Shown: in pieces, positions 1-7,508 of the stretch
How positions within the stretch are numbered: the stretch's first letter is position 1
How the letters are laid out: each line of letters opens with the position of its first letter
Assembly: GCA_020850325.1 (NCBI GenBank)
Contig: JADZEW010000034.1
Location: forward strand, 1-33,392
Reading direction: 5' to 3'
Length of the DNA stretch: 33,392 nucleotides
From: Methanoregulaceae archaeon
GTDB lineage: Bacteria > Armatimonadota > Fimbriimonadia > Fimbriimonadales > Fimbriimonadaceae
Position numbers and translations under genes: made by a program
The notes under the pieces: generated by a model
Database searches by the model: none
The model's input: the letters and a program-made list of their open reading frames with translations, nothing else
What the model was told of the DNA's origin: nothing

Positions 1-93
1 TACTTCAAACTCTACAACTCAAAGCGTCTTCACTCGTCTCTTGGGATGAAGACCCCCGACCAGTTCTCGAAGGAACATGCAATCCTTCAATGA
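1..93 (+). CDS. IS3-family transposase (OrfB), C-terminal fragment
   Basis: Frame 1 reads the last 30 residues of an IS3 OrfB-type DDE transposase and stops with TGA at 91-93. The residues match the C terminus of the transposase at the other end of the window except for one change, Lys for Gln, in the SxRLHSSLG segment. That segment, with the following 'TPDQF', is the typical tail of the integrase core (rve) domain. The gene is incomplete only because the window begins here, so nothing can be said about whether this copy is intact. Confidence 0.85.
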   Translation, partial: YFKLYNSKRLHSSLGMKTPDQFSKEHAILQ

Positions 94-126
94 CCAAGAG
101 GTGTCTACGAAAAAGGGCTCACTCCA
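1..126 (+). mobile_element. IS3-family element, right end only (left window edge)
   Basis: This is the 3' end of an insertion sequence cut by the window edge. It holds the last codons of the transposase and a terminal sequence that ends in CA at 126. The same terminus appears in reverse orientation at 32731. The two copies match over about 126 bases with two differences (positions 21 and 57 here), and the similarity stops exactly at 126/32731, which fixes the IS end. Read inward, the end starts TGGAGTGAGCCC, the TG..CA type usual for IS3-family elements. The left part of the element lies outside the window. Confidence 0.85.
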
Positions 127-146
127 CAGATTCAATAGCGCAGACC

Positions 147-167
147 GCTCCCCTTAGCAAGGGGAGC
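147..167. repeat. GC-rich palindrome (class C)
   Basis: GCTCCCCTT, loop AGC, AAGGGGAGC form a perfect 9-bp stem. It lies 20 bases outside the IS end and downstream of the minus-strand HD gene, with no T-run to make it an intrinsic terminator. Similar C-rich/G-rich palindromes occur at 29406-29435 and 32695-32723. Confidence 0.6.
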
Positions 168-272
168 TGGCGAGCGCAGCGCAGGAGTAAATCGCGGCGC
201 TCTCTCGGAAACAGGATACTTCTGAAAAACCCGCGGCTACAGGGCCCTTCCTTGAACAGAAACCCGTTGTGG

Positions 273-310
273 GCGCAGGTTTCGAGTCACGAAGTGACGA
301 GGCCCTGCGC
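273..310 (+). repeat. Structured short repeat, family B, copy 1
   Basis: An outer perfect 7-bp stem (GCGCAGG 273-279 with CCTGCGC 304-310) encloses TTTCGA, an inner stem GTCAC/GTGAC (286-290/294-298) and GAGGC. A second copy on the opposite strand at 29464-29510 keeps the outer stem, TTTCGA and GAGGC, but has a different, still-paired inner stem. It lies in the gene-poor stretch 94-357, where I see no coding sequence. Confidence 0.6.
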
Positions 311-357
311 ATCAAGCGAATCCGGGCAACCCGAGCCAACCCGAGCAAAGCAAGAAG

Positions 358-891
358 CTATTCCGCCGGAACCAGCGCGCGCACCCGATCCCACAGCTCC
401 GGGCACACATCCCGCGGGATTCGATCCAGCAGCCGCCTTGACTGCGCCTCGTACTGCCGCAGTTTCGCCTCCGGGCGGGTGGCGCGTGCGCCCTCGAGAT
501 TGCTCAGCCGATCGGCGAGCTTCACCCGCATCGCCGGCGGAGACATCCGCGCGATCCCATCGAGCAGCAACTGAGAGCGCAGTTCATACAGCTCATCCGG
601 CGGAAGCAGCGCCGCCACTTCCTCCGACGGCTCTTCGCGCGTCAGCTCCACCACGAGGTCGGCGACGCGATCGCCAAACCGCTCGCGGATTTCCGCCTCG
701 GTCGCCTCGGTTTCTTCCAGGACGTCGTGGAGCATCGCCACCGCCAGCACCTCTTCGTCGGTCTCGCCGCCAAAGTAGCGCAGCTTGTTGACGACGTCGG
801 TGACGTGGGTCAAGTAGGGAAGCGGAGCTTCGCCGTCGCGGTCTTGCTTCTTGTGTTGGCGGTAGGCGTACTTCAGGGCGCGGTGGAGCAT
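358..891 (-). CDS. MESH1-like HD-domain hydrolase (putative small alarmone hydrolase)
   Basis: This 177-residue protein is a stand-alone HD domain of the RelA/SpoT hydrolase type. The metal-binding set is visible: His29, the His55-Asp56 pair in AMLHDVLEET, and Asp127 in MRVKLADRLSNL. The E-E after the HD pair sits where MESH1/SpoT carry E-D. There is no synthetase or TGS domain, and the length matches family small hydrolases (about 180 residues). By family it could remove pyrophosphate from (p)ppGpp or hydrolyse a related nucleotide; the substrate is inferred. It starts 4 bases after the stop of the ABC-type ATPase, with GAGG just upstream, and is the last gene of a five-gene minus-strand operon. 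Confidence 0.8.
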   Translation of the reverse strand: MLHRALKYAYRQHKKQDRDGEAPLPYLTHVTDVVNKLRYFGGETDEEVLAVAMLHDVLEETEATEAEIRERFGDRVADLVVELTREEPSEEVAALLPPDELYELRSQLLLDGIARMSPPAMRVKLADRLSNLEGARATRPEAKLRQYEAQSRRLLDRIPRDVCPELWDRVRALVPAE

Positions 892-895
892 GCCC

Positions 896-1753
896 TCAGT
901 TTACGCCTAAGCTGACGCGGGTGCGGTGTACGATCGCGCGGACCGCGTCGGATAGGGTCGGGGGCCGGAGCGTCACCAGCCGAACGTCGCCGTACCCTTC
1001 CATGAGCAGCTTGGCGGCGATCGCTTGCCCTTCCTGCGCCCGCATGAGCAACCCCTCGGGCGTGCTTTGGATCGAAATCTCGAACGGCGCAACCAAGGCG
1101 CGAACTCCTTCCTGGTTGGTGGTCTCGACGAGAATCTCCGACTGGTCGGCTTCGCGCAGCAGCTCATCGAGCGTGCCCGCGAACGCGACGCGGTTCGCCA
1201 CCATCACCAAGACGGCATCGAACTCGGAAAGTAAATTCAAATCGTTCGTCGCGGCGACCACCGCCGCTCCGCGCTGAAGCTCTCGCTGCAGGCCCTCCAG
1301 AACCCACTCGCGGGTCCATGGGTCGAGTCTTTCCAGATGCCCATCGAGGACGATCACATCGGGCCGCGAGGCGAAGACAGGGATGAGTTCGCAGGCGGCT
1401 AACTGGGTCGGCGACAACTCGGCGACCGAAGTCGCGCGCAGGTCCCACAGGCCGGTGCTGCTGAGGGCGTCGGTGATGCTTTGCGCCTGTCCGCTCGGCG
1501 CGTGACGTTTGGCTAAAGCCTGCGGGGTTGCCCGCCGAGAGTGCCCGGCGTCGCTGGGAACCGCAACCTCGCCGCCGATGGCCGCTCGGCCTTGCCCCGG
1601 CCTCTCTTGACCCAGGAGGCAGCGCAGAAACCGCGTCTTGCCGCTTTGCGCCGGCCCGACCACCGCCAACGACTGCCCTGGGGCCAACGCCATCGAAAGC
1701 GTTGGACCCTGGGCGAGTTGGGAGAAGGCGTCGAGCCGGATGCGGTCCGTCAC
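896..1753 (-). CDS. Orphan, degenerate ABC-type ATPase
   Basis: A single nucleotide-binding domain of 285 residues. The Walker A motif is GPAQSGKT (33-40), the signature is LSPTQ (113-117, in place of LSGGQ) and the Walker B is DVIVLD (132-137). The residue after Walker B, normally the catalytic Glu, is Gly. The switch position reads ATNDLN with no His. The protein may therefore bind ATP while hydrolysing it poorly, or act in regulation. No permease lies beside it. I chose the GTG start at 1753 because it overlaps the TGA of the aminopeptidase gene (GTGA) and because the sequence upstream of it is only a shadow of that gene. The last 100 residues look like the C-terminal region of export-type ABC ATPases. 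Function unknown. Confidence 0.75.
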   Translation of the reverse strand: MTDRIRLDAFSQLAQGPTLSMALAPGQSLAVVGPAQSGKTRFLRCLLGQERPGQGRAAIGGEVAVPSDAGHSRRATPQALAKRHAPSGQAQSITDALSSTGLWDLRATSVAELSPTQLAACELIPVFASRPDVIVLDGHLERLDPWTREWVLEGLQRELQRGAAVVAATNDLNLLSEFDAVLVMVANRVAFAGTLDELLREADQSEILVETTNQEGVRALVAPFEISIQSTPEGLLMRAQEGQAIAAKLLMEGYGDVRLVTLRPPTLSDAVRAIVHRTRVSLGVN

Positions 1754-2820
1754 GGCAGGATCAGCAGATCTTTCGGCGTGTGGTTGAGGATCTCGATGCC
1801 GTCCTGGGTCACTACAACGTCGTCCTCGATCCGCACTCCGCCGAAGCCTTCGATGTAGACCCCCGGTTCGACCGTCCACACTTGGCCCGGTTCGAGCACA
1901 TCGTCGCTCGACGACGCCAGCCGACCGGTGTCGTGGACCAGACGGCCGAGCCCGTGGCCCAGGCCGTGGCCGAAATACTTGGCGAGACCGATCTCATCGA
2001 ACACTTCGCGGGCACGGGCATCGACGTCGCGGGCGCGAACGCCGGGCCTCATCATCTCGAGGGCGGCAAGCTGCGCCTTGAGCACCTGGCCGTACACCTC
2101 GCGATGGCGATCAGTTGCCTCGCCCACGACGATGGTGCGCGTCATGTCGCTGTGGTAGCCCTGATAGCGCGCGCCGAAGTCCATGGTGACGAAGTCACCC
2201 GGCTCCAGCTTCTTATCGCTGGCGCGGCCGTGAGGGCGAGCGCTGCGGTTGCCGCTGACGACGATGGTCTCAAACGCGACTCCCGCGCCCTGCCGTCGCA
2301 TGAAGAAATCGAGCTCGATCGCGATGTCGAGTTCGGTCACGCCCGGCTGAATCAGCCGCTTCACGTGGGCGAACGCGGCGTCGCTAATGCCGCAGGCGTG
2401 CCGGATCTTGGCGACTTCGTCGTCGGTCTTCACCATGCGCAGCGGCGACACAAAGTTCTTGAGCGGGACAAACTCAATGCCCGGCATCGCATCCCGCCAG
2501 GTTTCGAAGCTGGAGTAGGTCAAGTTCTCGGCTTCGAAGCCAAGTCGCTCGATTCCCATCTCGCGGGCATGCTGGGCCACGAAGTCGGTCTGCGACATCG
2601 GCGACGCGAACGAGTAGGACGGCATTACCGAGATCTCCTCACCCGCCTGGATCGTGTACCGGCTGTCGGTCAGGAATCGGGCGGCATCCGGCGTGGCGAG
2701 CACAACGCCTGAGGAACCGCTGAAGCCGGTCATCCAACCGACGTTGACGATATCGCTGACCAAGACGCCGGGGACGCCGGCCTCGGCCATCTTGGCTTGG
2801 AGTTTCTGGAGGGAGTTCAT
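1750..2820 (-). CDS. M24-family Xaa-Pro aminopeptidase/dipeptidase
   Basis: This 356-residue metallopeptidase has an N-terminal creatinase-like domain (about 1-125) and a C-terminal pita-bread M24 domain. The metal ligands are visible in order: Asp in VTMDFGA, Asp in HSDMTRT, His in GHGLGHGLG, Glu in TVEPGVY and Glu in VRIEDD. Proteins of this family remove N-terminal residues next to proline or cleave Xaa-Pro dipeptides, and are usually cytosolic. The ATG at 2820 overlaps the aroQ stop codon (ATGA), so translation is probably coupled. An in-frame extension upstream of this ATG runs antisense-like through aroQ and was rejected. The pairing aroQ-then-M24 peptidase is seen in many bacteria, often followed by efp, which is not present here. 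Confidence 0.93.
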   Translation of the reverse strand: MNSLQKLQAKMAEAGVPGVLVSDIVNVGWMTGFSGSSGVVLATPDAARFLTDSRYTIQAGEEISVMPSYSFASPMSQTDFVAQHAREMGIERLGFEAENLTYSSFETWRDAMPGIEFVPLKNFVSPLRMVKTDDEVAKIRHACGISDAAFAHVKRLIQPGVTELDIAIELDFFMRRQGAGVAFETIVVSGNRSARPHGRASDKKLEPGDFVTMDFGARYQGYHSDMTRTIVVGEATDRHREVYGQVLKAQLAALEMMRPGVRARDVDARAREVFDEIGLAKYFGHGLGHGLGRLVHDTGRLASSSDDVLEPGQVWTVEPGVYIEGFGGVRIEDDVVVTQDGIEILNHTPKDLLILP

Positions 2821-3269
2821 ATCTGTTGGCGGTGCATCTCGACGAGTGCGGTGAGTCCGAGCAGGTACCCGTGCGGGCCGAAGCCGACGATTTGGCCGAC
2901 GGTGACCGGAGCGATCATCGAGTGGCGTCGGAACTCCTCGCGGGCGTGGACGTTGCTGAGGTGGACTTCGACGACGGGCAAGCGGACGGAGACAAGCGCG
3001 TCCCGGAGCGATACCGAAGTGTGGGTGAGGCCGCCAGGGTTGATGACGATGCCCTCCGCCCACTGTCGATGCTCCTGGATCGTATCGATCAGCACGCCCT
3101 CGTGGTTGCTTTGCAGGATGCGCACCTCGGCGCCGATCTGCGGGGCGTGCAGTTGGATCATCTCGTTGATCTCATCCAACGACTTCTTACCGTACACGTC
3201 CGGCTCTCGGAATCCGGTGAGGTTCAGGTTCGGCCCGTGCAGTACGAGCACTTTGATTGGGGCGTTCAT
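2817..3269 (-). CDS. aroQ: 3-dehydroquinate dehydratase, type II
   Basis: A 150-residue type II dehydroquinase, the usual length for this dodecameric enzyme. It converts 3-dehydroquinate to 3-dehydroshikimate in the shikimate pathway. Family marks are the N-terminal [17 protein letters not shown], which carries the catalytic Tyr on the flexible loop, [30 protein letters not shown] and [15 protein letters not shown], with the catalytic His in the last. The start overlaps the stop of the Trm112-like gene (ATGA) and the end overlaps the aminopeptidase start (ATGA), placing it inside a coupled operon. Confidence 0.97.
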   Translation of the reverse strand: MNAPIKVLVLHGPNLNLTGFREPDVYGKKSLDEINEMIQLHAPQIGAEVRILQSNHEGVLIDTIQEHRQWAEGIVINPGGLTHTSVSLRDALVSVRLPVVEVHLSNVHAREEFRRHSMIAPVTVGQIVGFGPHGYLLGLTALVEMHRQQI

Positions 3270-3442
3270 GCCGTCGCGGCCTCCTCGGCGCTCTCAGGAA
3301 GAAGGTGCGGGATGCCGTCCACGATCGGGTAGCGGCGGGCGCACAACGTGCATACGAGGTGATCGTTCTCTCGCTTCAGCGCGGGGCGATCTTCGCACAC
3401 CGGGCACGCGAGCAGGTCGATCAGGTCGTCGAGGTTGCTCAT
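3266..3442 (-). CDS. Trm112-like small zinc-ribbon protein
   Basis: A 58-residue protein with two cysteine pairs, CPVC (13-16) and CTLC (32-35), followed by [14 protein letters not shown]. This is the YcaR/Trm112 family fold. Eukaryotic and archaeal members activate methyltransferases; bacterial ones are mostly uncharacterised and often stand beside lipid-A or cell-envelope genes. Here it is the first gene of the minus-strand operon and overlaps aroQ by ATGA. The start at 3442 follows a TATGCT box nine bases upstream. The longer in-frame extension into the peptidase promoter region on the other strand was rejected. Confidence 0.85.
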   Translation of the reverse strand: MSNLDDLIDLLACPVCEDRPALKRENDHLVCTLCARRYPIVDGIPHLLPESAEEAATA

Positions 3443-3493
3443 TGAGTTGGAAGCATACCTACGACGGCCCATGTTCCCATGAGGATCGGTGGG

Positions 3494-3499
3494 TAAGAT
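3494..3499 (+). promoter_or_regulatory. Likely -10 box of a leaderless promoter for the S9 peptidase gene
   Basis: TAAGAT lies 6 bases before the ATG at 3506, so a transcript starting about 7 bases downstream would begin at or next to the start codon. No convincing -35 or Shine-Dalgarno sequence is visible. The arrangement recurs at other genes in the window. Confidence 0.4.
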
Positions 3500-3505
3500 C
3501 GGCGC

Positions 3506-5512
3506 ATGCCGAAGCGATCCGTGACTGCCGACGACTTGCTCAAACTGACCTTTGTCGGCGATCCCCAGATCTCCCCCGATGGCCAACACATCCTCTTCTC
3601 CAAGAAGACGATCAACGACCGTAACGCCTACGTCACCCAGTTGTGGACGACCGACCTGGAGGGCCATGCCCGCGCGTGGACAGGCGGCGACTCCGGAGCC
3701 GGGCATGGCCGATGGTCGCCTTGCGGCAAGAAGATCGCCTTTATCAGCGGGCGAGAAGGTAAGCGGCCCCAGATCTTCTTGATTCCTACCGATGGCGGCG
3801 AGGCGGCCAAGCTGACCGACCTGCCCGAGGGTTCAGTGGGCGGTTTCTCGTGGTCGCCCGACGGCAAGTGGATCGCGTTCACCTTCCGCAAGACCGACCC
3901 CGAATGGACCAGCGAAGCGACGGAAGCCCGCAAAGCGAAGAACCTGAGCACCCCGCCGAGGGTGATCAACACCGAGTCGTACCGGCTGGATGGAGACGGA
4001 TACTTCCTCGACCAGCGCTACGCGGTGTACTTGGTCGACACCGTAACGGGCGAGCACCGCAAACTCTACGCTGGCGATCGGCTCGGCTACTACAGCTTCG
4101 ATTGGTCGCCCGACTCCAAGGAACTCGCCATCGCGCACTCGTTCGCGCCGCGCCCGATGTTCGATGCCGCCAACGACGGGATCGTGCGGGTCGATCTCGA
4201 GGGCCAAGTTTGGAAGCTCGAGGGCATCCCCGGCGGATCGAAGAGCAACCTAAAGTGGTCGCCCGACGGAAAGTGGCTTGCGTTCCTCGGCAACACGGCC
4301 GACGACGGCTGGGGCGTACGCAACGACCGACTCTACGTCGTGCCCGCGGACGGCAATGGGGTGCGCTGCCTCACCGAGAATGACGACTACTGCCTCACCA
4401 CCTCGACGATCAGCGACACCCGCGAAGTCGCCGGCGAAGGAACGGTCGAGTGGTCGCCGGATAGCCAAGCGATCTACGTGTCGGTGGGTCATCATGGCGG
4501 AGTCCAACTCGGCTATGTCCAACTCGCCAACGGCGGTGTCCAGCTGCTCACGAGCGGAAACCACGCCCTCCAGATCGGCAACCTCAGTCGCGACGGCGAG
4601 CGAGTGGGTTGTATCTACGGGACCACGACCAAGCCCAATGAGGTCGCGGTGTACGAACTCTCGGCCCACCCCGAAGAGCCTCGTACGCTGACGACGTTCA
4701 ATCGGGCATGGCTGGAAGAGGTGAAGCTCAGCGAGCCCGAAGAGATGTGGCTGGAAACCCCCGACGGCACCAAGGTTCACGCCTGGGTGATGCTGCCGAT
4801 CGACTACCTGCCGCCGCGCCGCTACCCGGCGGTGCTGGAAATCCACGGTGGCCCGCACACCCAATACGGCTGGACGTTCTTCCATGAGTTTCAAATGCTC
4901 GCCGCCCAAGGCTACGTGGTGGTGTTCAGCAATCCGCGTGGCTCCAAGGGGTACGGCGAAGCCCACACGATGGCGATCAAGGGCGACTGGGGCAACAAGG
5001 ACTGGCAAGACATCGAGACCGTCATGCGCTGGATGCAGCATCAGCCGTACATTCACCCCGGCCAAATGGGCGTGATGGGCGGCAGCTATGGCGGCTACAT
5101 GACCAACTGGGTCATCGGCCACACCAACGACTTTAAAGCCGCGATCACCGACCGGTGCGTGTCGAACATGGTGTCGTTCTCAGGCAGCAGCGACTTCCTG
5201 CAGAGCGAAGACCACTACTGGCCGGGTGTGTTCTTCGACAACAACGAGCAGCTGTGGAAGAGCTCGCCGATCGCCTACTTCCGCAACGCGAAGACCCCGA
5301 CGCTGATCATCCACAGCGAGGGTGACTTGCGGTGCAACATCGAGCAATCGGAACAGGTCCACGCTGCGCTGTGGCATCAGGGCATCGAGTGCCGATTTGT
5401 GCGATATCCGCTGAACACCTCCCACGGCATGAGCCGCAACGGCCCGCCCGATTTGCGACTTCACCGGCTGGGCGAAATCTCCGCGTGGTGGGATCGACAT
5501 CTGAAGCAGTAG
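3506..5512 (+). CDS. S9-family serine peptidase (acylaminoacyl-peptidase/prolyl oligopeptidase type)
   Basis: A 668-residue two-domain enzyme. The first ~400 residues hold repeated WSPDGKW/WSPDSKE blades of a PD40/WD40-like beta-propeller. The rest is an alpha/beta-hydrolase of the prolyl oligopeptidase class. The catalytic Ser is in MGGSYGGYMTNW, the Asp in HSEGDLRCNIEQ and the His in NTSHGMSRNG; NPRGSKGYGE is also a family mark. There is no signal peptide, so it is probably cytosolic. By family it would cleave short peptides, possibly removing acylated or proline-containing N termini; the exact specificity cannot be read. It is divergent from the aroQ operon, and the permease gene follows after 24 bases. 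Confidence 0.95.
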   Translation: MPKRSVTADDLLKLTFVGDPQISPDGQHILFSKKTINDRNAYVTQLWTTDLEGHARAWTGGDSGAGHGRWSPCGKKIAFISGREGKRPQIFLIPTDGGEAAKLTDLPEGSVGGFSWSPDGKWIAFTFRKTDPEWTSEATEARKAKNLSTPPRVINTESYRLDGDGYFLDQRYAVYLVDTVTGEHRKLYAGDRLGYYSFDWSPDSKELAIAHSFAPRPMFDAANDGIVRVDLEGQVWKLEGIPGGSKSNLKWSPDGKWLAFLGNTADDGWGVRNDRLYVVPADGNGVRCLTENDDYCLTTSTISDTREVAGEGTVEWSPDSQAIYVSVGHHGGVQLGYVQLANGGVQLLTSGNHALQIGNLSRDGERVGCIYGTTTKPNEVAVYELSAHPEEPRTLTTFNRAWLEEVKLSEPEEMWLETPDGTKVHAWVMLPIDYLPPRRYPAVLEIHGGPHTQYGWTFFHEFQMLAAQGYVVVFSNPRGSKGYGEAHTMAIKGDWGNKDWQDIETVMRWMQHQPYIHPGQMGVMGGSYGGYMTNWVIGHTNDFKAAITDRCVSNMVSFSGSSDFLQSEDHYWPGVFFDNNEQLWKSSPIAYFRNAKTPTLIIHSEGDLRCNIEQSEQVHAALWHQGIECRFVRYPLNTSHGMSRNGPPDLRLHRLGEISAWWDRHLKQ

Positions 5513-5536
5513 GCAGATCATGGACAAGGCGGAGGG

Positions 5537-6517
5537 GTGAAGGACGCATTCCGGCACGGGGCGGCGGCTCGGGCCCTGGCGGCACTGGTCATCGTCCTGC
5601 TGCTGGGGGCGATCTTCAACGCCGACGGCGCGTTCTTCAAGCTCGGCACCCACCGCGATGCCCTTCGCCAAGCTTCGGTGTACGGCATCTTGGCCTGCGG
5701 AATGACGCTGGTGATCATCAGCGGCGGCATCGACCTTGCGGTCGGCAGCGTACTGGCGCTGGTCGCGGTGTTCGTCTCGAAGATGACGATTTGGTGGGCG
5801 TGGTCTCCCTGGATTTCCATTCCGACGGCTCTGGCGGCGGGGGCGGCATGCGGATTAGCGTCGGGCCTGCTCGTGGTGTATCCCCGCCTGCAGCCATTCA
5901 TCGCGACTTTGGCGATGATGGTGTTCGCGCGCGGCATGGCGAAGACCTTAAGTGGCGGAGTGAAGGTCGCGACGGCGGTGCCGCAACCCGACGGCTCTTT
6001 CGAGTTTGTCGATGTGCCGAGCGTGTTTCGCGGAATCGACTCGCGTGTGCTCGGCGACAACCTATCGGTGGTGACGATCATCCTTGCGGCTTGCGTGGCG
6101 GTCTCGTGGTGGGCGCTCGCCAATACGGTGTGGGGCCGCAATCTGTATGCGGTGGGCGGGAACGAGCAGGCCGCGTATGTTTCGGGCATCTCGGTGGTCC
6201 GCACGAAGCTCATGGCCTATATCGCATCTGGGTTCTTCGCCGCCGTCGCCGGAATCTGTCAGGCGGCTCAAGAGCAGCAAGGCGATCCTGAAGCCGGGGT
6301 CGGCTATGAACTCACCGCCATCGCCATCGTGGTGATCGGCGGCACGAGCCTCATGGGCGGCCAGGGCTCGCTGGCGCTCACCGTCTTCGGCATGTTGACC
6401 ATCGGTTACCTAGAAAAAATGCTCAGCTTAAACGCGGTTCCCGAAGCGATGCGGCTGATGTTGACGGGTGCTATTATCGTGATAGCTGTGATGATGCAGC
6501 GACGGAGGCAGTTATGA
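5537..6517 (+). CDS. Sugar ABC transporter permease (RbsC type)
   Basis: A 326-residue integral membrane protein of the BPD_transp_2 (RbsC/AraH) family. It has multiple hydrophobic segments, the conserved LVIISGGIDLAVGS after the second segment, and VWGRNLYAVGGNEQAAYVSG followed by GGTSLMGGQGS near the end. It would form the membrane channel for uptake of a monosaccharide-like solute. The start is GTG at 5537; the purine-rich GGCGGAGGGG directly before it is closer than a normal Shine-Dalgarno site, and an ATG at 5520 runs into a stop at once. Its end overlaps the binding-protein start (ATGA). No RbsA-type double ATPase is encoded next to it. Confidence 0.93.
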   Translation: MKDAFRHGAAARALAALVIVLLLGAIFNADGAFFKLGTHRDALRQASVYGILACGMTLVIISGGIDLAVGSVLALVAVFVSKMTIWWAWSPWISIPTALAAGAACGLASGLLVVYPRLQPFIATLAMMVFARGMAKTLSGGVKVATAVPQPDGSFEFVDVPSVFRGIDSRVLGDNLSVVTIILAACVAVSWWALANTVWGRNLYAVGGNEQAAYVSGISVVRTKLMAYIASGFFAAVAGICQAAQEQQGDPEAGVGYELTAIAIVVIGGTSLMGGQGSLALTVFGMLTIGYLEKMLSLNAVPEAMRLMLTGAIIVIAVMMQRRRQL

Positions 6518-7482
6518 ACTGGCAAGTCTGGCTTGGTACGGCGGCCGTGGGGGCGATCGCCATGGGATGTTCGGGTGGTTCGAGTAGCCCCGAGGGCGGG
6601 TCGGCGACAAACAACGCGGCGCCCGCCGACAAGATCTACACGATCGGCATGAGCCAGTGCAATCGGGGGGAACCGTGGCGAGTTCAAATGGACGCCGATA
6701 TCAAGGCGGCTGCCGGCGAGCATCTCAACCTCAAGGTGATCTTCAAGGACGCCCAGAACGACACGCTGAAGCAGCGGTCGCAGATCGAGGAGTTCATCAG
6801 TCAAAAGGTCGACGCCATTATCGTCAGCCCTAAGGAGTCGCAGCCGCTGACCGAACCGATCGCCAAAGCGTACGAAGCGGGCATTCCCGTGATCGTGCTC
6901 GATCGCGCGGTCATGGGCGACAAGTTCACCTGCTTCATCGGCGCGGACAATGTCAAGATCGGGCGCGCGGCCGGCGAGTGGCTGAAGACCACGCTTGGGG
7001 GCAAGGGAACCGTCGTCGAACTGAAGGGGTTGCAGACTTCCCAACCCGGCATCGACCGCAACAAGGGCTTCCGTGAAGGCATTGCGGGCAGCGAGATCAA
7101 CGTCGCCTTCGAGGCCGACATGAAGTGGCTGGAGCCGGAGGCCCGCAAAGAAATGGAGTCGGCGCTCACGCGTCTGCCCAAGATCGACGCGGTCTACGCC
7201 CATAACGATCCGGGTGCCCACGGCGCTTACCTCGCCGCCAAGGCGGCCGGGCGAGACAAGGAAATGCTGTTCGTCGGCATCGACGCGCTGCCGCATGAAG
7301 GCGTAATGTACGTCAAGAACGGCCTGCTCGCGTCGACGTTCCAGTATCCAACCGGCGGCAAAGAGGCGATCGAGGTCGTGCTCAAGGTGCTGAAGGGTGA
7401 GACCGTTGAGAAGACGATCACGCTGGGTTCGCGGGTGTTCACGAAGGACAACGTGGATGCAGGCGGCGAGGCGTTGCCGTAG
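6514..7482 (+). CDS. Sugar-binding lipoprotein of an ABC transporter (RbsB type)
   Basis: A 322-residue periplasmic binding protein type 1. The N terminus is a lipoprotein signal peptide ending in the lipobox AMGC, so Cys19 would be acylated and the protein tethered to a membrane. The body contains GMSQCNRGEPWRVQM, DAIIVSPKESQPLTEPI, AGIPVIVLDR and GIDALPHEGVMYVKNG, all typical of the ribose/galactose-type Peripla_BP_4 fold. It overlaps the permease stop by ATGA and is translated with it. The likely ligand is a sugar; which one cannot be told. Lipidation would need the Lgt/Lsp/Lnt pathway, of which an Lnt homologue is present at 26749-28227. Confidence 0.93.
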   Translation: MNWQVWLGTAAVGAIAMGCSGGSSSPEGGSATNNAAPADKIYTIGMSQCNRGEPWRVQMDADIKAAAGEHLNLKVIFKDAQNDTLKQRSQIEEFISQKVDAIIVSPKESQPLTEPIAKAYEAGIPVIVLDRAVMGDKFTCFIGADNVKIGRAAGEWLKTTLGGKGTVVELKGLQTSQPGIDRNKGFREGIAGSEINVAFEADMKWLEPEARKEMESALTRLPKIDAVYAHNDPGAHGAYLAAKAAGRDKEMLFVGIDALPHEGVMYVKNGLLASTFQYPTGGKEAIEVVLKVLKGETVEKTITLGSRVFTKDNVDAGGEALP

Positions 7483-7501
7483 CGGGCTAGAAACGTATAC
7501 T
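7474..7501 (+). promoter_or_regulatory. Promoter for the ldcA-like operon, probably leaderless
   Basis: TTGCCG (7474-7479), a 16-base spacer and TATACT (7496-7501) make a fair sigma70-type promoter. The ATG at 7509 is only seven bases past the -10 box, so the transcript would start at or beside the start codon. The -35 box lies at the end of the binding-protein gene. Confidence 0.5.
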
Positions 7502-7508
7502 CTCCCGT

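Noticed and set aside
273-310. A tRNA gene suggested by the 7-bp outer stem and GTTTCGA-like bases
   Set aside because: The element is only 38 bases, with no anticodon arm or CCA-side layout, and the second copy differs in length.
1528-2712. A 394-residue plus-strand reading frame opposite the M24 peptidase and ABC ATPase
   Set aside because: It is the shadow of two clearly conserved minus-strand genes in GC-rich DNA and shows no domain or Shine-Dalgarno site.
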